Shown here: one piece after another, positions 41,743 through 51,099 of the stretch
How the letters are laid out: every line of letters begins with the position of its first letter
How positions within the stretch are numbered: the stretch's first letter is position 1
NCBI GenBank assembly: GCA_050633285.1
Contig: JBOEGG010000001.1
Coordinates: 558,001-622,000, forward strand
DNA: 64,000 nt
Origin: UBA1672 sp050633285
GTDB lineage: Bacteria; Pseudomonadota; Alphaproteobacteria; Micavibrionales; Micavibrionaceae
Direction of reading: 5' to 3'
Position numbers and translations under genes: made by a program
Notes under the pieces: generated by a model
Seen by the model: only the letters and a program-made list of their open reading frames with translations
What the model was told of the DNA's origin: nothing
Database searches by the model: none

Positions 41743-42822
41743 TTATGCGGCTTCGCTTCCGCCGCCGTTATCATCAACACCACCAATTTTCTTACCGTAA
41801 TTTCCGGAAAATATTTCATCAGAGAAGACAGTTTCCCATGTTCCTTCTGTTGATGCTTTTGCATATTCGGTTGCGCGACTTTCAAAGAAGTTAGCGTGTT
41901 CCGCACCATTAAGCATTTCATCCATCCATGGTAACGGGTTCTTCGTGACCCCGTAAATCGGCTCAAGTTGAAGCTGTTGTAAACGGCGATCGCCAATATA
42001 ACGGATATACTGTTTTACATCCTCTGGCTTCATACCTTCAATCTCACCCATTTCAAACGCAAGATCAATAAAGGCATCTTCATGCTCAACAGTTACTCTA
42101 CAACATTCTGTAATTTCTGCTTTTAGTTCGTCATCCCAGATGTCCGGATTTTCATCAATAAAAGTGTTGAATAAACGGATCATGGATAGGCAATGTAATG
42201 TTTCATCACGCACCGACCACGTTACGATTTGCCCCATACCCTTCATTTTGTTGAAACGTGGGAAGTTCATCAGAATTGCAAAGGAAGCAAAAAGCGCAAG
42301 ACCTTCTGTGAACGCGCCAAACATAGCCATTGTTTTGGCAATGTCACGACGAGAATCCATCGATGCCTCTTGTAGATCATCAAATTTATCCTTCATTTCC
42401 TTATACTCAAGGAACGCGGAGTATTCTGTTTCCGGCATACCGATTGTATCAAGAAGGTGAGAGTAGGCGGCAATATGGACTGTCTCAATATTTGAAAACG
42501 CAGAAAGCATCATCTGTACTTCGACAGGGCCAAAAACTTGGCTGTAATGTTTCATGTAACAGTTATTCACTTCCACATCGGCTTGTGTGAAGAAACGGAA
42601 TATCTGTGTCATCAGGTTTTTCTCTGATGGTGTAATGTTCTTTTTCCAATCACGTACATCTTCTGCCATCGGAACTTCTTCCGGTAACCAGTGAACACGT
42701 TGCTGCGTTAACCATGCTTCATAACACCACGGGTATAAGAAAGGTTTATAAACATGACGTTCTTGCAATAGTCTGCAGTCTGAGTTTGTCACATCATCTA
42801 TTTTGGCCGTATTTTCGCCCAT
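41743..42822 (-). CDS. nrdB: Ribonucleotide reductase class Ia beta subunit
   Basis: This 359-residue diiron protein generates the tyrosyl radical. Ligand motifs are FTQADVEVNN, IETVHIAAYSH, FTEGLALF and RDETLHCLSM; the radical Tyr follows the first His by four residues. AAGGAG precedes the ATG. It is unlinked to nrdA (5 kb away, same direction) and has its own NrdR and DnaA boxes. Confidence 0.97.
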   Translation of the reverse strand: MGENTAKIDDVTNSDCRLLQERHVYKPFLYPWCYEAWLTQQRVHWLPEEVPMAEDVRDWKKNITPSEKNLMTQIFRFFTQADVEVNNCYMKHYSQVFGPVEVQMMLSAFSNIETVHIAAYSHLLDTIGMPETEYSAFLEYKEMKDKFDDLQEASMDSRRDIAKTMAMFGAFTEGLALFASFAILMNFPRFNKMKGMGQIVTWSVRDETLHCLSMIRLFNTFIDENPDIWDDELKAEITECCRVTVEHEDAFIDLAFEMGEIEGMKPEDVKQYIRYIGDRRLQQLQLEPIYGVTKNPLPWMDEMLNGAEHANFFESRATEYAKASTEGTWETVFSDEIFSGNYGKKIGGVDDNGGGSEAA

Positions 42823-42906
42823 GGGTTCTACTCCTTACAAAGATTCTTAATGTTCATAGTTTTACTCTTATATCCTCATTTTCCGAGTCTTTTTTGTCTC
42901 TTTCTA

Positions 42907-42992
42907 TGTGGATAACGGGGATAGGTTTTATTTCCCCTTTAAGAAAACTATATATTGTATCTATGAGTGAAAATATACACTATATATTGTGT
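42907..42992 (-). promoter_or_regulatory. nrdB control region: DnaA box and two NrdR boxes
   Basis: A perfect DnaA box (TGTGGATAA, 42907-42915) overlaps an 11-base TAACGGGGATA (42913-42923). Two NrdR-type 16-mers follow: AAACTATATATTGTAT (42945-42960, 14 of 16) and a perfect ACACTATATATTGTGT (42977-42992), 32 bases apart, which is three helical turns. NrdR represses RNR genes when nucleotides are plentiful; DnaA boxes are common at nrd promoters. Confidence 0.9.
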
Positions 42993-43064
42993 TTTGCAAG
43001 GGCGTAAATATGAGATATTAGAAATAATTTTGACACAATTTCTTTTCCCCTATAAAAAAGAAGG

Positions 43065-43880
43065 ATGAGCAATAAAGAGCGCGAAATACTATTTATCAGG
43101 CATGGGCTTTCAGAGGGAAATGAAAATCCTGATGCCTATATAGAAGGAGACCCTCCAGTCAGTCTGGAAAGAGAGGGAACGCGGCAGCTAATCCGGAGTG
43201 GTATGTATACGAGCGAATATTTACGTGAACAGAAATATGAAGATTGGCCTTTGATTGTAACCGGAGAGTTTAATAGACACCTTCAGTCCGGTGGCGCACT
43301 TATGTTTGGTATGGGAAATGCGTTTGAAGGAAAGCCGACAATCCATCATGATACACGGTTAAATGAAATTAGTTTTGGTATTCTACCCCACACGCGGAAA
43401 AGCGATGGTGAGGTTGAGGGAATACTTAATGCCTATTCCAAAGCGGTTAAAGAAGGCAATGATTTTTCAGCCGTACCAATATTCGGAGAATCATCACGTT
43501 TCGCGCATATCGCCATGAAGAGCTTTTTGGATGGTACCGCCGAAAGGGATTTTCAACAAGGGCATGATTGTATGATTATTGTAACCTCTGGTCGTCCGAT
43601 ACAGGTGGGATTAATGAATTTGATGCATATACCGATGTCTGCTTTGGAAGATGGTACTCTAGAAAATCCAAATAATGGGGACATTATATCTGTACGCGGA
43701 ACAGAGACAAATCTAATAGCAGAAAAAATATGGGACGGCCCATCTGCGACGGCAGTACGTGAAAACATCATGGATAATATTGAACCCATTTCCTTGGTCA
43801 ATGTGCCTGATGATATAAAAAATGAACCTGAATTCCAGCATTTGTGTCATGAAGGCCCGGGTGAAAAATTTGAATTATAA
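43065..43880 (+). CDS. Histidine phosphatase-like protein lacking the second His
   Basis: This 271-residue protein has the phosphoglycerate-mutase RHG motif (residues 12-14, IRHGLSEGN). The usual SHGG motif near the C terminus is VTSGRP, so the second catalytic His is absent. It may be inactive or have changed chemistry. Start at ATG 43065 follows AAGAAGG. Overlaps the next gene by 20 bases. Confidence 0.75.
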   Translation: MSNKEREILFIRHGLSEGNENPDAYIEGDPPVSLEREGTRQLIRSGMYTSEYLREQKYEDWPLIVTGEFNRHLQSGGALMFGMGNAFEGKPTIHHDTRLNEISFGILPHTRKSDGEVEGILNAYSKAVKEGNDFSAVPIFGESSRFAHIAMKSFLDGTAERDFQQGHDCMIIVTSGRPIQVGLMNLMHIPMSALEDGTLENPNNGDIISVRGTETNLIAEKIWDGPSATAVRENIMDNIEPISLVNVPDDIKNEPEFQHLCHEGPGEKFEL

Positions 43881-44274
43881 GGTTTTGTTATTCATTTGTT
43901 TGATATGTAGTCACGCATCATATGCGCGTGCAGAAAACACTACATTCAATGTGTTTCTAAATGATCTTCCATATGCGTCAGATTCAAAAGTGCGACCATG
44001 CTATCCGGTTATGGCGCGTTTCGAACATCCTGACCCGGCTGTGACGCGTGTACGAATGCGCTATCCTTATAATCACCGTATGTTTATGTTTTTTCCCGTG
44101 GATAGGGAGGTGCATATTCGGTTGCACGAAGATTTTATGAGAAAAGGGCAATTAAGCCTGAGTGATTTCATCGCAGAAGATGACTTGGGTAATCAATATG
44201 GCCAAATGCAACTCACATTTATCCCTGTTGATCCGGAGCATGGAGAGGCCTGTGACGCCTTTTTGAATTCATAA
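43861..44274 (+). CDS. Secreted protein of unknown function
   Basis: A GTG start at 43861 (AAGG nearby) gives a 137-residue product with a signal peptide (LLFICLICSHASYARA). Two Cys lie far apart (VRPCYP and GEACDAF), probably as a disulphide. An ATG at 43849 is an alternative start. It overlaps the phosphatase-like gene, so the two are coupled. Confidence 0.6.
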   Translation: MKNLNYKVLLFICLICSHASYARAENTTFNVFLNDLPYASDSKVRPCYPVMARFEHPDPAVTRVRMRYPYNHRMFMFFPVDREVHIRLHEDFMRKGQLSLSDFIAEDDLGNQYGQMQLTFIPVDPEHGEACDAFLNS

Positions 44275-44276
44275 CA

Positions 44277-44537
44277 TTAAAAATCGGCAATAGGCACATC
44301 TGCAAGTTGCGCGCCTATGGGCTCTATCCCGAACCATTGCCCGACTGTATCAAAAATTGGAACAAGAACTTGGCTGGTTTGGTTGACTAAGTGACTGCCA
44401 AGTGCAGATTCATGTGCAAATGGAAACGTGACAAGCTCGGTCGCAAATTCCATTGGTAAACCAACCACGAACGTGGTGACAGCCGCAGTGAAGGCTGCTG
44501 TTAATGCGATATCCGATTTCTTCATAGTCTGTTCCAT
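44277..44537 (-). CDS. Small membrane or exported protein, putative Zur target
   Basis: This 86-residue protein has a hydrophobic N-terminal segment (IALTAAFTAAVTTFVVGLP). It is divergent from the His-rich protein, with two Zur boxes in the shared upstream region. An ATG at 44525 is an alternative start. Function unknown; zinc control is inferred from the boxes. Confidence 0.6.
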   Translation of the reverse strand: MEQTMKKSDIALTAAFTAAVTTFVVGLPMEFATELVTFPFAHESALGSHLVNQTSQVLVPIFDTVGQWFGIEPIGAQLADVPIADF

Positions 44538-44556
44538 GACGGCTCTTCTTATTGAT

Positions 44557-44590
44557 ATGTTATAAAGTAACTATTGTTATATTGTAACAT
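44557..44590. promoter_or_regulatory. Two adjacent Zur boxes
   Basis: ATGTTATAAAGTAACTA (44557-44573) and TTGTTATATTGTAACAT (44574-44590) are near-palindromic 17-mers placed end to end. The second matches a TGTTATANTATAACA-type Zur site at all but one position of its 13-base core. They lie between divergent genes and near a zur gene, which supports zinc control of both directions. Confidence 0.75.
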
Positions 44591-44643
44591 ATATGATAAA
44601 TCAAGAAAAATATAAGAATTAAAAAACCATGGAGTGTTAAAAC

Positions 44644-45051
44644 ATGAAAAAACAAATGGAAACGGGGTTGCTTAGTATATTTTTGGCGTTGTCATCTGTT
44701 GGTGGTGCACAGGCTCAGGATCACGACCATGATCATGAACATGAGAACCACAGAAGCGAAAAAACACAAGAGCATGAGTTCCAATTTACAGTCGGAAAAG
44801 GGGCAATAAAGCGCTACATTCCTATTGATTGTGATTTATTGGGGGAAGATGGGCGTTTAACATCATCTTTTGTCAAACAAATGGGTGTATGGGGGCATTT
44901 AGATCGTATTGAAGAGCGTATGAGCCCGAATGCGAGTGATGCTGCAAAAATATTTGCATTTCAACAGCATTTAAAACCGCATGGAATTCCGAAGGAAAAA
45001 ATTGAAAAAGCAGCAGAATATTGCCGCACAAACTTTCCGGCGCACGATTAA
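44644..45051 (+). CDS. His-rich exported protein, probable zinc binding
   Basis: A signal peptide ending AQA is followed by DHDHDHEHENH, then a helical domain with two Cys. The His-rich N terminus of the mature protein suggests periplasmic zinc binding or delivery. The protein (135 residues) lies directly downstream of two Zur boxes and converges with zur, overlapping it by four bases. Confidence 0.78.
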   Translation: MKKQMETGLLSIFLALSSVGGAQAQDHDHDHEHENHRSEKTQEHEFQFTVGKGAIKRYIPIDCDLLGEDGRLTSSFVKQMGVWGHLDRIEERMSPNASDAAKIFAFQQHLKPHGIPKEKIEKAAEYCRTNFPAHD

Positions 45052-45485
45052 GGGGGTGTCGGTGCGCATTTTGCACAGACACCATGCACTTCTACATTCC
45101 AGTGATGCAGGGTGAAGTGCTCTGCATCGACTTTATTCTGTAGCTTTTCCGGTAAGTGGCATAGGTGAATTTCTTCAACCGTATTACAAGAATCACAAAT
45201 CATAAACTGTGATCCTTCGTGTTTGTGATTAACATCACAGTACACATAGGCATTAAGGGATTCAATACGGTGTACAAAGCCGTGTTCTGCTAGAAAATCA
45301 AGCGCACGATATGCGGTAGGTGGCTTTGGGCTTTTTAAAGTTTTGCCCATTTCCTCTAATACTTCATAGGCAGTAATAGGTGTTTTTGCGTCATGAACAA
45401 TCTTAAACGCAGCAAGGCGCGGTGGTGTAACCCGCAAATCATGCTCATCACAATAATTTTCAAATGTTTTTAAATGATCATTCAT
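45048..45485 (-). CDS. zur: Zinc uptake regulator Zur (Fur family)
   Basis: This 145-residue protein has the Fur winged helix (RVTPPRLAAF, PPTAYRALDFLAEHGFVHRIES, quoted here as TAYRALDFLAEHGFVHRI) and the Zur-specific NAYVYC. CDSC and CAKC supply the structural zinc site, with HKHEGSQF the sensing region. The match to Zur is stronger than to Fur or Irr. It is next to Zur boxes and a His-rich protein gene. Confidence 0.9.
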   Translation of the reverse strand: MNDHLKTFENYCDEHDLRVTPPRLAAFKIVHDAKTPITAYEVLEEMGKTLKSPKPPTAYRALDFLAEHGFVHRIESLNAYVYCDVNHKHEGSQFMICDSCNTVEEIHLCHLPEKLQNKVDAEHFTLHHWNVEVHGVCAKCAPTPP

Positions 45486-45548
45486 ATAGACAAGGATAAG
45501 CGCTTTAATAATAAAGTACCAGACTAAATTCCATATAAGAGATAAGCT

Positions 45549-46094
45549 TTATTCAAACAAGGTTTTATACTTCTCATATCCTTCTCTTGCCAGATCATCC
45601 TTATGGATGAAGCGTAAAGATGCGGAGTTGATGCAATAACGCAGACCGCCAAGGTCTCTTGGCCCATCCTCAAAAACATGCCCCAAATGTGAGTCTGCTT
45701 GTGTAGAGCGCACTTCAGTACGTTTCACAAAGAGCTTATAATCTGTTTTGGAGATTAAAGAGCCTTCTTCTATAGGCTTGGTAAAGCTAGGCCAGCCGGT
45801 TCCTGATTTGAATTTATCAGTAGAGGAAAATAATGGCTCACCAGAGACAATATCAACATAAATACCGGGTTCTTTATTATCCCAATATTCATTTTTGAAC
45901 GGTGCTTCTGTCCCTTCATTTTGTGTTACTTTTACTTGAAGAGGAGTGAGCTGTTTTAATCGTTCTTGTTTCTCAGACATGGGGAATGTACCTCCGCTAT
46001 GTGTGTCATTTGCATTTGTATGTTGAAGCCCGCTTAACACAAATATAGTGCCAAGAATGGTAAGGGTTACTACAAGTGTTCGTTTGTTTATCAT
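45549..46094 (-). CDS. msrB: Exported peptide methionine sulfoxide reductase B
   Basis: A signal anchor (about 8-25) precedes a complete MsrB domain with GTGWPSF, SHLGHVF and the catalytic Cys in YCINSASLRFI. The zinc CxxC pairs of many MsrB are absent, as in the metal-free subset. It repairs oxidised Met(R)-sulfoxide in envelope proteins. The protein has 181 residues. Confidence 0.93.
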   Translation of the reverse strand: MINKRTLVVTLTILGTIFVLSGLQHTNANDTHSGGTFPMSEKQERLKQLTPLQVKVTQNEGTEAPFKNEYWDNKEPGIYVDIVSGEPLFSSTDKFKSGTGWPSFTKPIEEGSLISKTDYKLFVKRTEVRSTQADSHLGHVFEDGPRDLGGLRYCINSASLRFIHKDDLAREGYEKYKTLFE

Positions 46095-46148
46095 CGTTAA
46101 CGCTCCTCAATATGGCTTAGTATGACATTCGCAATTGTAAGGTTTTTG

Positions 46149-47324
46149 TTACATTTTTTTGCTGTGAGGCCATTTTCTTCGTGACCAGTCAAGGCAAGGT
46201 TTCTCTACATAAATATGAAGCAAGTAAGCAATACATACGGCAGTGATGAAATATATAGGCAGCGATAAAAGCCAGCAATATGTCGGAGATTCAATATAAA
46301 GATGCAAACGCTTTATAATACCGATTTGCAGGAATAAGGCATAAATATGCGTTAAGTACAGGCAGTAAGATATCTTTGCAATGAAGTGTAAAATTCCGCT
46401 GCTTAAAAAACGGCTGGCACAGCTATTGGTGATCGCTCCGATTAAGATAAGACCAAAACTAATTGCTAAAAGCGGCGGTATCATCATGCGTTCAATAAGA
46501 GAGGCCATGTCATTTACGAAATGAGGCGATATTGCAAACGCTAAGAAAATGGCTCCCCCTGTATAAAAGATAAGGTTGGAAAGTTTTGTGTTTTCTTGCA
46601 TGCTTTTAATATACTGGGTTTTGAATGCAAAGGCACAAAGTGTTCCGATAATAAGGCCATCTAAAGCCATGTGAAAAGGGGATTTTATATAGAAAAAATA
46701 ATCCCCATACGGGATGAGATCAGTTCCATATTGGGTGTAAATATAACTTATTTTGATAATAGAAGACAGAACGTAAAATCCCAATACGCAGTACATTCTA
46801 TATGCATTACTTTTAATTTTTGTAAGGAGGTAAATAAACGCGGGTATTATGATATAGAATTTAATTTCTACCGGTATAGACCAAAATAAACCATCAATAG
46901 AGGGGTGGCGTCCGATATAGTCGTGCAGGAATGCAAAGTGAGAGAGAAGAGGTAGCCACCAAGTTGAAACTATATCCCAAAAGGGTTTGTTTATAAGATC
47001 CTCCAATATATGGGAGGTTATTAATACCATACAAACAGCAACGTAATAGGCAGGTGCAATACGGAAGTATCGTTTGCATAGATATTTTTTCACGGTGCTA
47101 TAATTTAAGGGCTGTCTCAGTAATTGCGTTGTTATAAGAAAGCCGCTTAAAACAAAGAAAAGCTCAACACCAGCCCAACCATTATAAATAATGTTTTGAA
47201 AATCAATCCCATATATGCTGAAAGATAATGGAGTGGTAAGTTTTTGACTGCTGTGTGAAAAAAGAACAAAAATAATTGCAAAAGCGCGCAATCCATCTAA
47301 TGAGTTTATTCGTTGCTTATCCAT
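46149..47324 (-). CDS. Membrane O-acyltransferase (acyltransferase 3 family)
   Basis: This 391-residue protein has about ten TM helices and the family start RINSLDGLRAFAI with the conserved FSHSSQ; the H lies in the loop after TM1. Such enzymes O-acetylate surface polysaccharide or lipids. No glycan cluster is nearby. It is AT-richer than nrdA, so it may have been acquired. Confidence 0.92.
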   Translation of the reverse strand: MDKQRINSLDGLRAFAIIFVLFSHSSQKLTTPLSFSIYGIDFQNIIYNGWAGVELFFVLSGFLITTQLLRQPLNYSTVKKYLCKRYFRIAPAYYVAVCMVLITSHILEDLINKPFWDIVSTWWLPLLSHFAFLHDYIGRHPSIDGLFWSIPVEIKFYIIIPAFIYLLTKIKSNAYRMYCVLGFYVLSSIIKISYIYTQYGTDLIPYGDYFFYIKSPFHMALDGLIIGTLCAFAFKTQYIKSMQENTKLSNLIFYTGGAIFLAFAISPHFVNDMASLIERMMIPPLLAISFGLILIGAITNSCASRFLSSGILHFIAKISYCLYLTHIYALFLQIGIIKRLHLYIESPTYCWLLSLPIYFITAVCIAYLLHIYVEKPCLDWSRRKWPHSKKM

Positions 47325-47406
47325 TATATATTGTTGATGTCCTGATCAGATCGTATCTTTGCCTCAAGTGGTAAATTGTTAACGATACGGTGGAGGATGT
47401 CTATAA

Positions 47407-47434
47407 AAAAAGAGCCGTAAGGACGGCCCTTTGA
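47407..47434 (-). terminator. Terminator of nrdA
   Basis: AAAGAGCCGT pairs with ACGGCCCTTT with one mismatch over an AAGG loop, with A- and T-rich flanks, just after the nrdA stop. Confidence 0.75.
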
Positions 47435-47452
47435 TTATTATATGAGATCAGG

Positions 47453-49291
47453 TTACTGACATGCGAGGCATTCTTCGTACATTGAGCCGCCGCTGCCATC
47501 GCCCATCGCACCTTGTTCATCCTCACCCTGTTTGTCTTCTTGAGAGCGTTTCCATGATGCGTCGCTTTCGGCGCGTTGAATAGATTTCGAACGACAATAA
47601 TACAACGATTTAACACCCTTATTCCACGCTTCCCAATGGATGCGGTGCAGGTCGGCTTTATGAACATTCGCAGGAAGGAACACATTGACACTTTGTGCCT
47701 GACAGACAAACGGTGTGCGGTCTGCCGCATGTTCAATAATCCAACGTTGATCAATTTCGAATGCCGTTTTAAAGACATCCTTCTCTTCTTGCGTAAGTTC
47801 CGGAATATTTTGCACAGAACCTTCATTGGTGAAGATAGAGCTCCACGTATCATCGTTATTGATGCCTTTTTCTTCAAGAAGGGCTTCCAGATATTTGTTC
47901 CGCACAGGGAAAGATCCAGAAAGTGTCTTGTGCGTATACGCATTCGCCGCAATAGGCTCGATACCTGGTGAAGCACCACCACAAATAATAGAAATAGAGG
48001 CCGTAGGCGCAATTGCCATCTTGTTCGAAAAACGCTCCATAATACCGTAATCTGCGGCATCCGGGCATGCTCCACGCTCATGTGCAAGTGTAACAGAGGC
48101 ATCATCAGCCTGACGTTTAATATGTTGGAACATACGACGGTTCCAAACTTTGGCCATCACGCTTTCCATTGGTAGGTTTTTAGATTGTAAGAAAGAGTGG
48201 AAACCCATAACGCCAAGACCAACAGAGCGTTCACGCATCGCCGCGTATTTTGCCCGTTTCATAGAATCCGGTGCTTTTTCGATAAAGTCCGAGAGCACAT
48301 TATCGAGGAACCTCATCACATCTTCAATGAATGTAGGGTGGTCCTGCCATTCATCAAATTTTTCGAGATTAAGTGAGGATAAACAGCAAACCGCCGTTCT
48401 TTCGTTTCCAAGGTGGTCTTTACCGGTTGGAAGTGTGATTTCTGAACATAGGTTCGACATTTTGACATTCAAACCAGCCATTTTATGGTGATCAGGTATA
48501 GAATCATTAACATGGTCAATAAAGATAAAGTATGGCTCGCCTGTTTCTACGCGTGCAGTCAGAAGGCGAATCCAAAGGTCACGTGCGCTGATTTTATCAA
48601 CGACAGAATTGTCTTTCGGTGATTTCAACGCCCATTCTTCGTCATTCTCAACAGCTTCCATAAAACGGTTTGGAATAAGAACACCATGATGCAAGTTTAA
48701 TGCTTTACGGTTTGGATCTCCGCCGGTAGGGCGACGAATTTCAACAAACTCTTCAATTTCAGGGTGCCATACAGGCAAATAGATCGCGGCAGAACCACGG
48801 CGCAAAGACCCTTGAGAGATGGCAAGTGTTAGAGAGTCCATTACACGAATAAATGGTACAATACCGGATGTCTTACCATTACGGCCGACTTTTTCACCAA
48901 TTGAGCGAACATTTCCCCAATATGATCCAATGCCGCCACCTAATGATGCCAACCAGACATTTTCGTTCCAAAGATTCATAATATTGTCGAGTGAATCTCC
49001 GGTTTCATTTAGGAAACAGGAAATAGGTAAACCACGGCTCGTCCCACCATTTGATAGAATCGGCGTAGAAGGCATAAACCATAGCTTGGAAATATAATCA
49101 TAAATACGCTGGGCATGTTCACTATCATCACCATAATACATAGCATTACGCGCAAAAAGATCCTGATATTGTTCTTCAGGCATAAGATACCTGTCGGTCA
49201 ATGTGGCTTTACCGAATTCAGTCAGGTTTTCGTCTCTTGATCTGTCGATCTGGACACGATTTCCCCTCTCCATTTGCGCGATGTCAAACAT
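47453..49291 (-). CDS. nrdA: Ribonucleotide reductase class Ia alpha subunit, without ATP cone
   Basis: Starting at ATG 49291 (AGGGAG eight bases upstream), the protein (612 residues) begins directly in the catalytic core and lacks the N-terminal ATP-cone domain. Motifs include SNLCSEI, ERSVGLGVMGFHSFLQ, and ASPGIEP. The C-terminal redox pair is in YEECLACQ. Without the cone, overall activity is probably not dATP-inhibited in the usual way. A NrdR box lies upstream. Confidence 0.95.
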   Translation of the reverse strand: MFDIAQMERGNRVQIDRSRDENLTEFGKATLTDRYLMPEEQYQDLFARNAMYYGDDSEHAQRIYDYISKLWFMPSTPILSNGGTSRGLPISCFLNETGDSLDNIMNLWNENVWLASLGGGIGSYWGNVRSIGEKVGRNGKTSGIVPFIRVMDSLTLAISQGSLRRGSAAIYLPVWHPEIEEFVEIRRPTGGDPNRKALNLHHGVLIPNRFMEAVENDEEWALKSPKDNSVVDKISARDLWIRLLTARVETGEPYFIFIDHVNDSIPDHHKMAGLNVKMSNLCSEITLPTGKDHLGNERTAVCCLSSLNLEKFDEWQDHPTFIEDVMRFLDNVLSDFIEKAPDSMKRAKYAAMRERSVGLGVMGFHSFLQSKNLPMESVMAKVWNRRMFQHIKRQADDASVTLAHERGACPDAADYGIMERFSNKMAIAPTASISIICGGASPGIEPIAANAYTHKTLSGSFPVRNKYLEALLEEKGINNDDTWSSIFTNEGSVQNIPELTQEEKDVFKTAFEIDQRWIIEHAADRTPFVCQAQSVNVFLPANVHKADLHRIHWEAWNKGVKSLYYCRSKSIQRAESDASWKRSQEDKQGEDEQGAMGDGSGGSMYEECLACQ

Positions 49292-49680
49292 GAGCAATGC
49301 TCCCTACAGTTATAGTTTACTCATTCTTATGAAATGTATTCAAGGAATGTATTTATTAAGACAGACAAAACACAACGTGTTGTGATCATCTGATGTGTAA
49401 CATACTATATCTCGTATGTCCTGCCAAATTGATTTTATTCCTATCGTCTTTATTCTTTACCTCGGAACGCACTGATTCATCACAAAAAAATCAAGATATC
49501 CAGTCACTTATCCCCGTTAAAAAAAATGTAAATTGTAATAATATTACTCAAAATATAGTGTGTCGGGTAACAAGATATAGGGGCAAAATAACAAAGAACG
49601 CATCGTGATTATTGATGAAGTCTGATACACTAAATCAAGGCGAAAATATCGGAAACCCTTGTCAGAATAGGAACACACAT
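49292..49680 (-). promoter_or_regulatory. nrdA/pyk divergent region with NrdR box and shared 11-mer
   Basis: The 389-base gap holds a NrdR-like 16-mer (ACTCAAAATATAGTGT, 49549-49564, 14 of 16 on the complementary strand). TATCCCCGTTA (49509-49519) is the exact reverse complement of the 11-mer at the nrdB region. A 71-codon ORF (49393) is possible but is likely chance. Confidence 0.65.
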
Positions 49681-51099
49681 ATGCGCAGAAATAGACAAAC
49701 GAAAATTTTGGCAACCATAGGTCCTGCATCTGCAACAGAAGAGGCCATCGATTCTCTATTTTGTAGTGGTGTGGACTTATTTCGTTTGAATTTCTCACAT
49801 GGCTCTCATCAGGATCATAAACAGGTATATGACCGAATTCGCAAGGTGGAAGAGCGTTACGGCCATCCTATATGCATTATTGCTGACATGCAGGGGCCTA
49901 AATTACGAATCGGTAGGTTTCAAAATGATTCTATAAAATTGCAGATTGGTCAGACATTTCGTTTCGATTCTGATTCGGCTTTTGGGGATGAGACACGCGT
50001 GCACTTACCACATACAGAAGTTATCGAGTCTATGGATATAGGCGATCGTATTTTTTTGGATGATGGGAAGGTGCGCATCGAAATTATTGAAAAGGGTACG
50101 GATTACCTAAAAGGGGAAGTGCAAGCTGGATCGTCTTTAAGTAATAATAAGGGCTTTAATATTCCCGGTGTTGTTTTACCAATTCCTGCTTTGACAGAAA
50201 AAGATAAAGTAGATTTAGAAGTAGCGCTGGACTTGGGCGTTGACTGGATTGCGCAGAGTTTTGTCCAACGTCCCGAAGATGTGGCACAGGCGCGTGCGTT
50301 AATAGGTGGGCGCGCGGCCTTGATGGTGAAAATCGAAAAGCCTTCTGCTCTAGTACAGTTACAGGAGATTGTTGAGCTATCGGATGGTGTTATGCTGGCA
50401 CGTGGCGACCTTGGGGTGGAAATTCCGCCCGAAGATGTTCCCTCGGTGCAAAAGAATGTCGTGCGTATGGTACGTGACATGGGTAAGCCTGTTGTCGTGG
50501 CAACACAGATGCTTGAATCTATGATTGAGAATGCAAGGCCAACCCGTGCAGAAGCATCGGACGTGGCAACTGCCGTTTATGATGGTGCGGATTGCGTTAT
50601 GCTGTCTGCGGAAACTGCTGTTGGGGCATATCCGCTTCGTGCGGTAGAAATGATGGATCGGATTGCACGTAAAACCGAGGCAGATGAAAATTATTTGGAA
50701 ATGATGGAAACCTCGCGTCCTGATGCGCTCAACACATCCTCAGATGCGATTACAACTGCGGCTTATTATGTGGCGCAGGATGTTGATGCAAAACTAATCG
50801 TGAATTACACGATGTCCGGATCAACCGCGTTGCGTACGGCGCGCCAAAGACCCGAAGTTCCTATTCTCTGTCTCACACCTAATGAAGATGTTGCACGCAG
50901 ACTCGTACTGTCATACGGTGTCTATCCCGTGCATGATGAAGCAAAGGAAGATGACTTTACCGGCCCTGCGCGTCATGCTGCAAAAATTGCACAGGACAAA
51001 GAATTCCTAAAATCAGGCGATAGCTTTGTAATGACAGCAGGCATGCCATTTGGTGTAACGGGATCGACAAATATCTTACGTATTGGGGAAGTTGAATAA
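49681..51099 (+). CDS. pyk: Pyruvate kinase
   Basis: This 472-residue enzyme makes pyruvate and ATP from PEP and ADP. The start at 49681 gives MRRNRQTKILATIGPASA, the normal N terminus, with AGGA upstream; 49612 would add 23 unrelated residues. Substrate motifs are FRLNFSHG, MVKIEKPSA and ARGDLGVEIP. The stop overlaps the next start by one base (TAATG). Confidence 0.96.
   Translation: MRRNRQTKILATIGPASATEEAIDSLFCSGVDLFRLNFSHGSHQDHKQVYDRIRKVEERYGHPICIIADMQGPKLRIGRFQNDSIKLQIGQTFRFDSDSAFGDETRVHLPHTEVIESMDIGDRIFLDDGKVRIEIIEKGTDYLKGEVQAGSSLSNNKGFNIPGVVLPIPALTEKDKVDLEVALDLGVDWIAQSFVQRPEDVAQARALIGGRAALMVKIEKPSALVQLQEIVELSDGVMLARGDLGVEIPPEDVPSVQKNVVRMVRDMGKPVVVATQMLESMIENARPTRAEASDVATAVYDGADCVMLSAETAVGAYPLRAVEMMDRIARKTEADENYLEMMETSRPDALNTSSDAITTAAYYVAQDVDAKLIVNYTMSGSTALRTARQRPEVPILCLTPNEDVARRLVLSYGVYPVHDEAKEDDFTGPARHAAKIAQDKEFLKSGDSFVMTAGMPFGVTGSTNILRIGEVE

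Noticed and set aside
43822..43860. Upstream start of the secreted protein at 43861
   Set aside because: The extension overlaps the phosphatase-like gene and puts residues before the signal peptide.
47401..48105. 234-codon ORF overlapping nrdA
   Set aside because: It is in another frame of the same strand inside a clearly conserved enzyme gene, with low-complexity composition.
49393..49608. 71-codon ORF between nrdA and pyk
   Set aside because: It covers the NrdR-like box and shared 11-mer, lacks a binding site and its composition fits chance.
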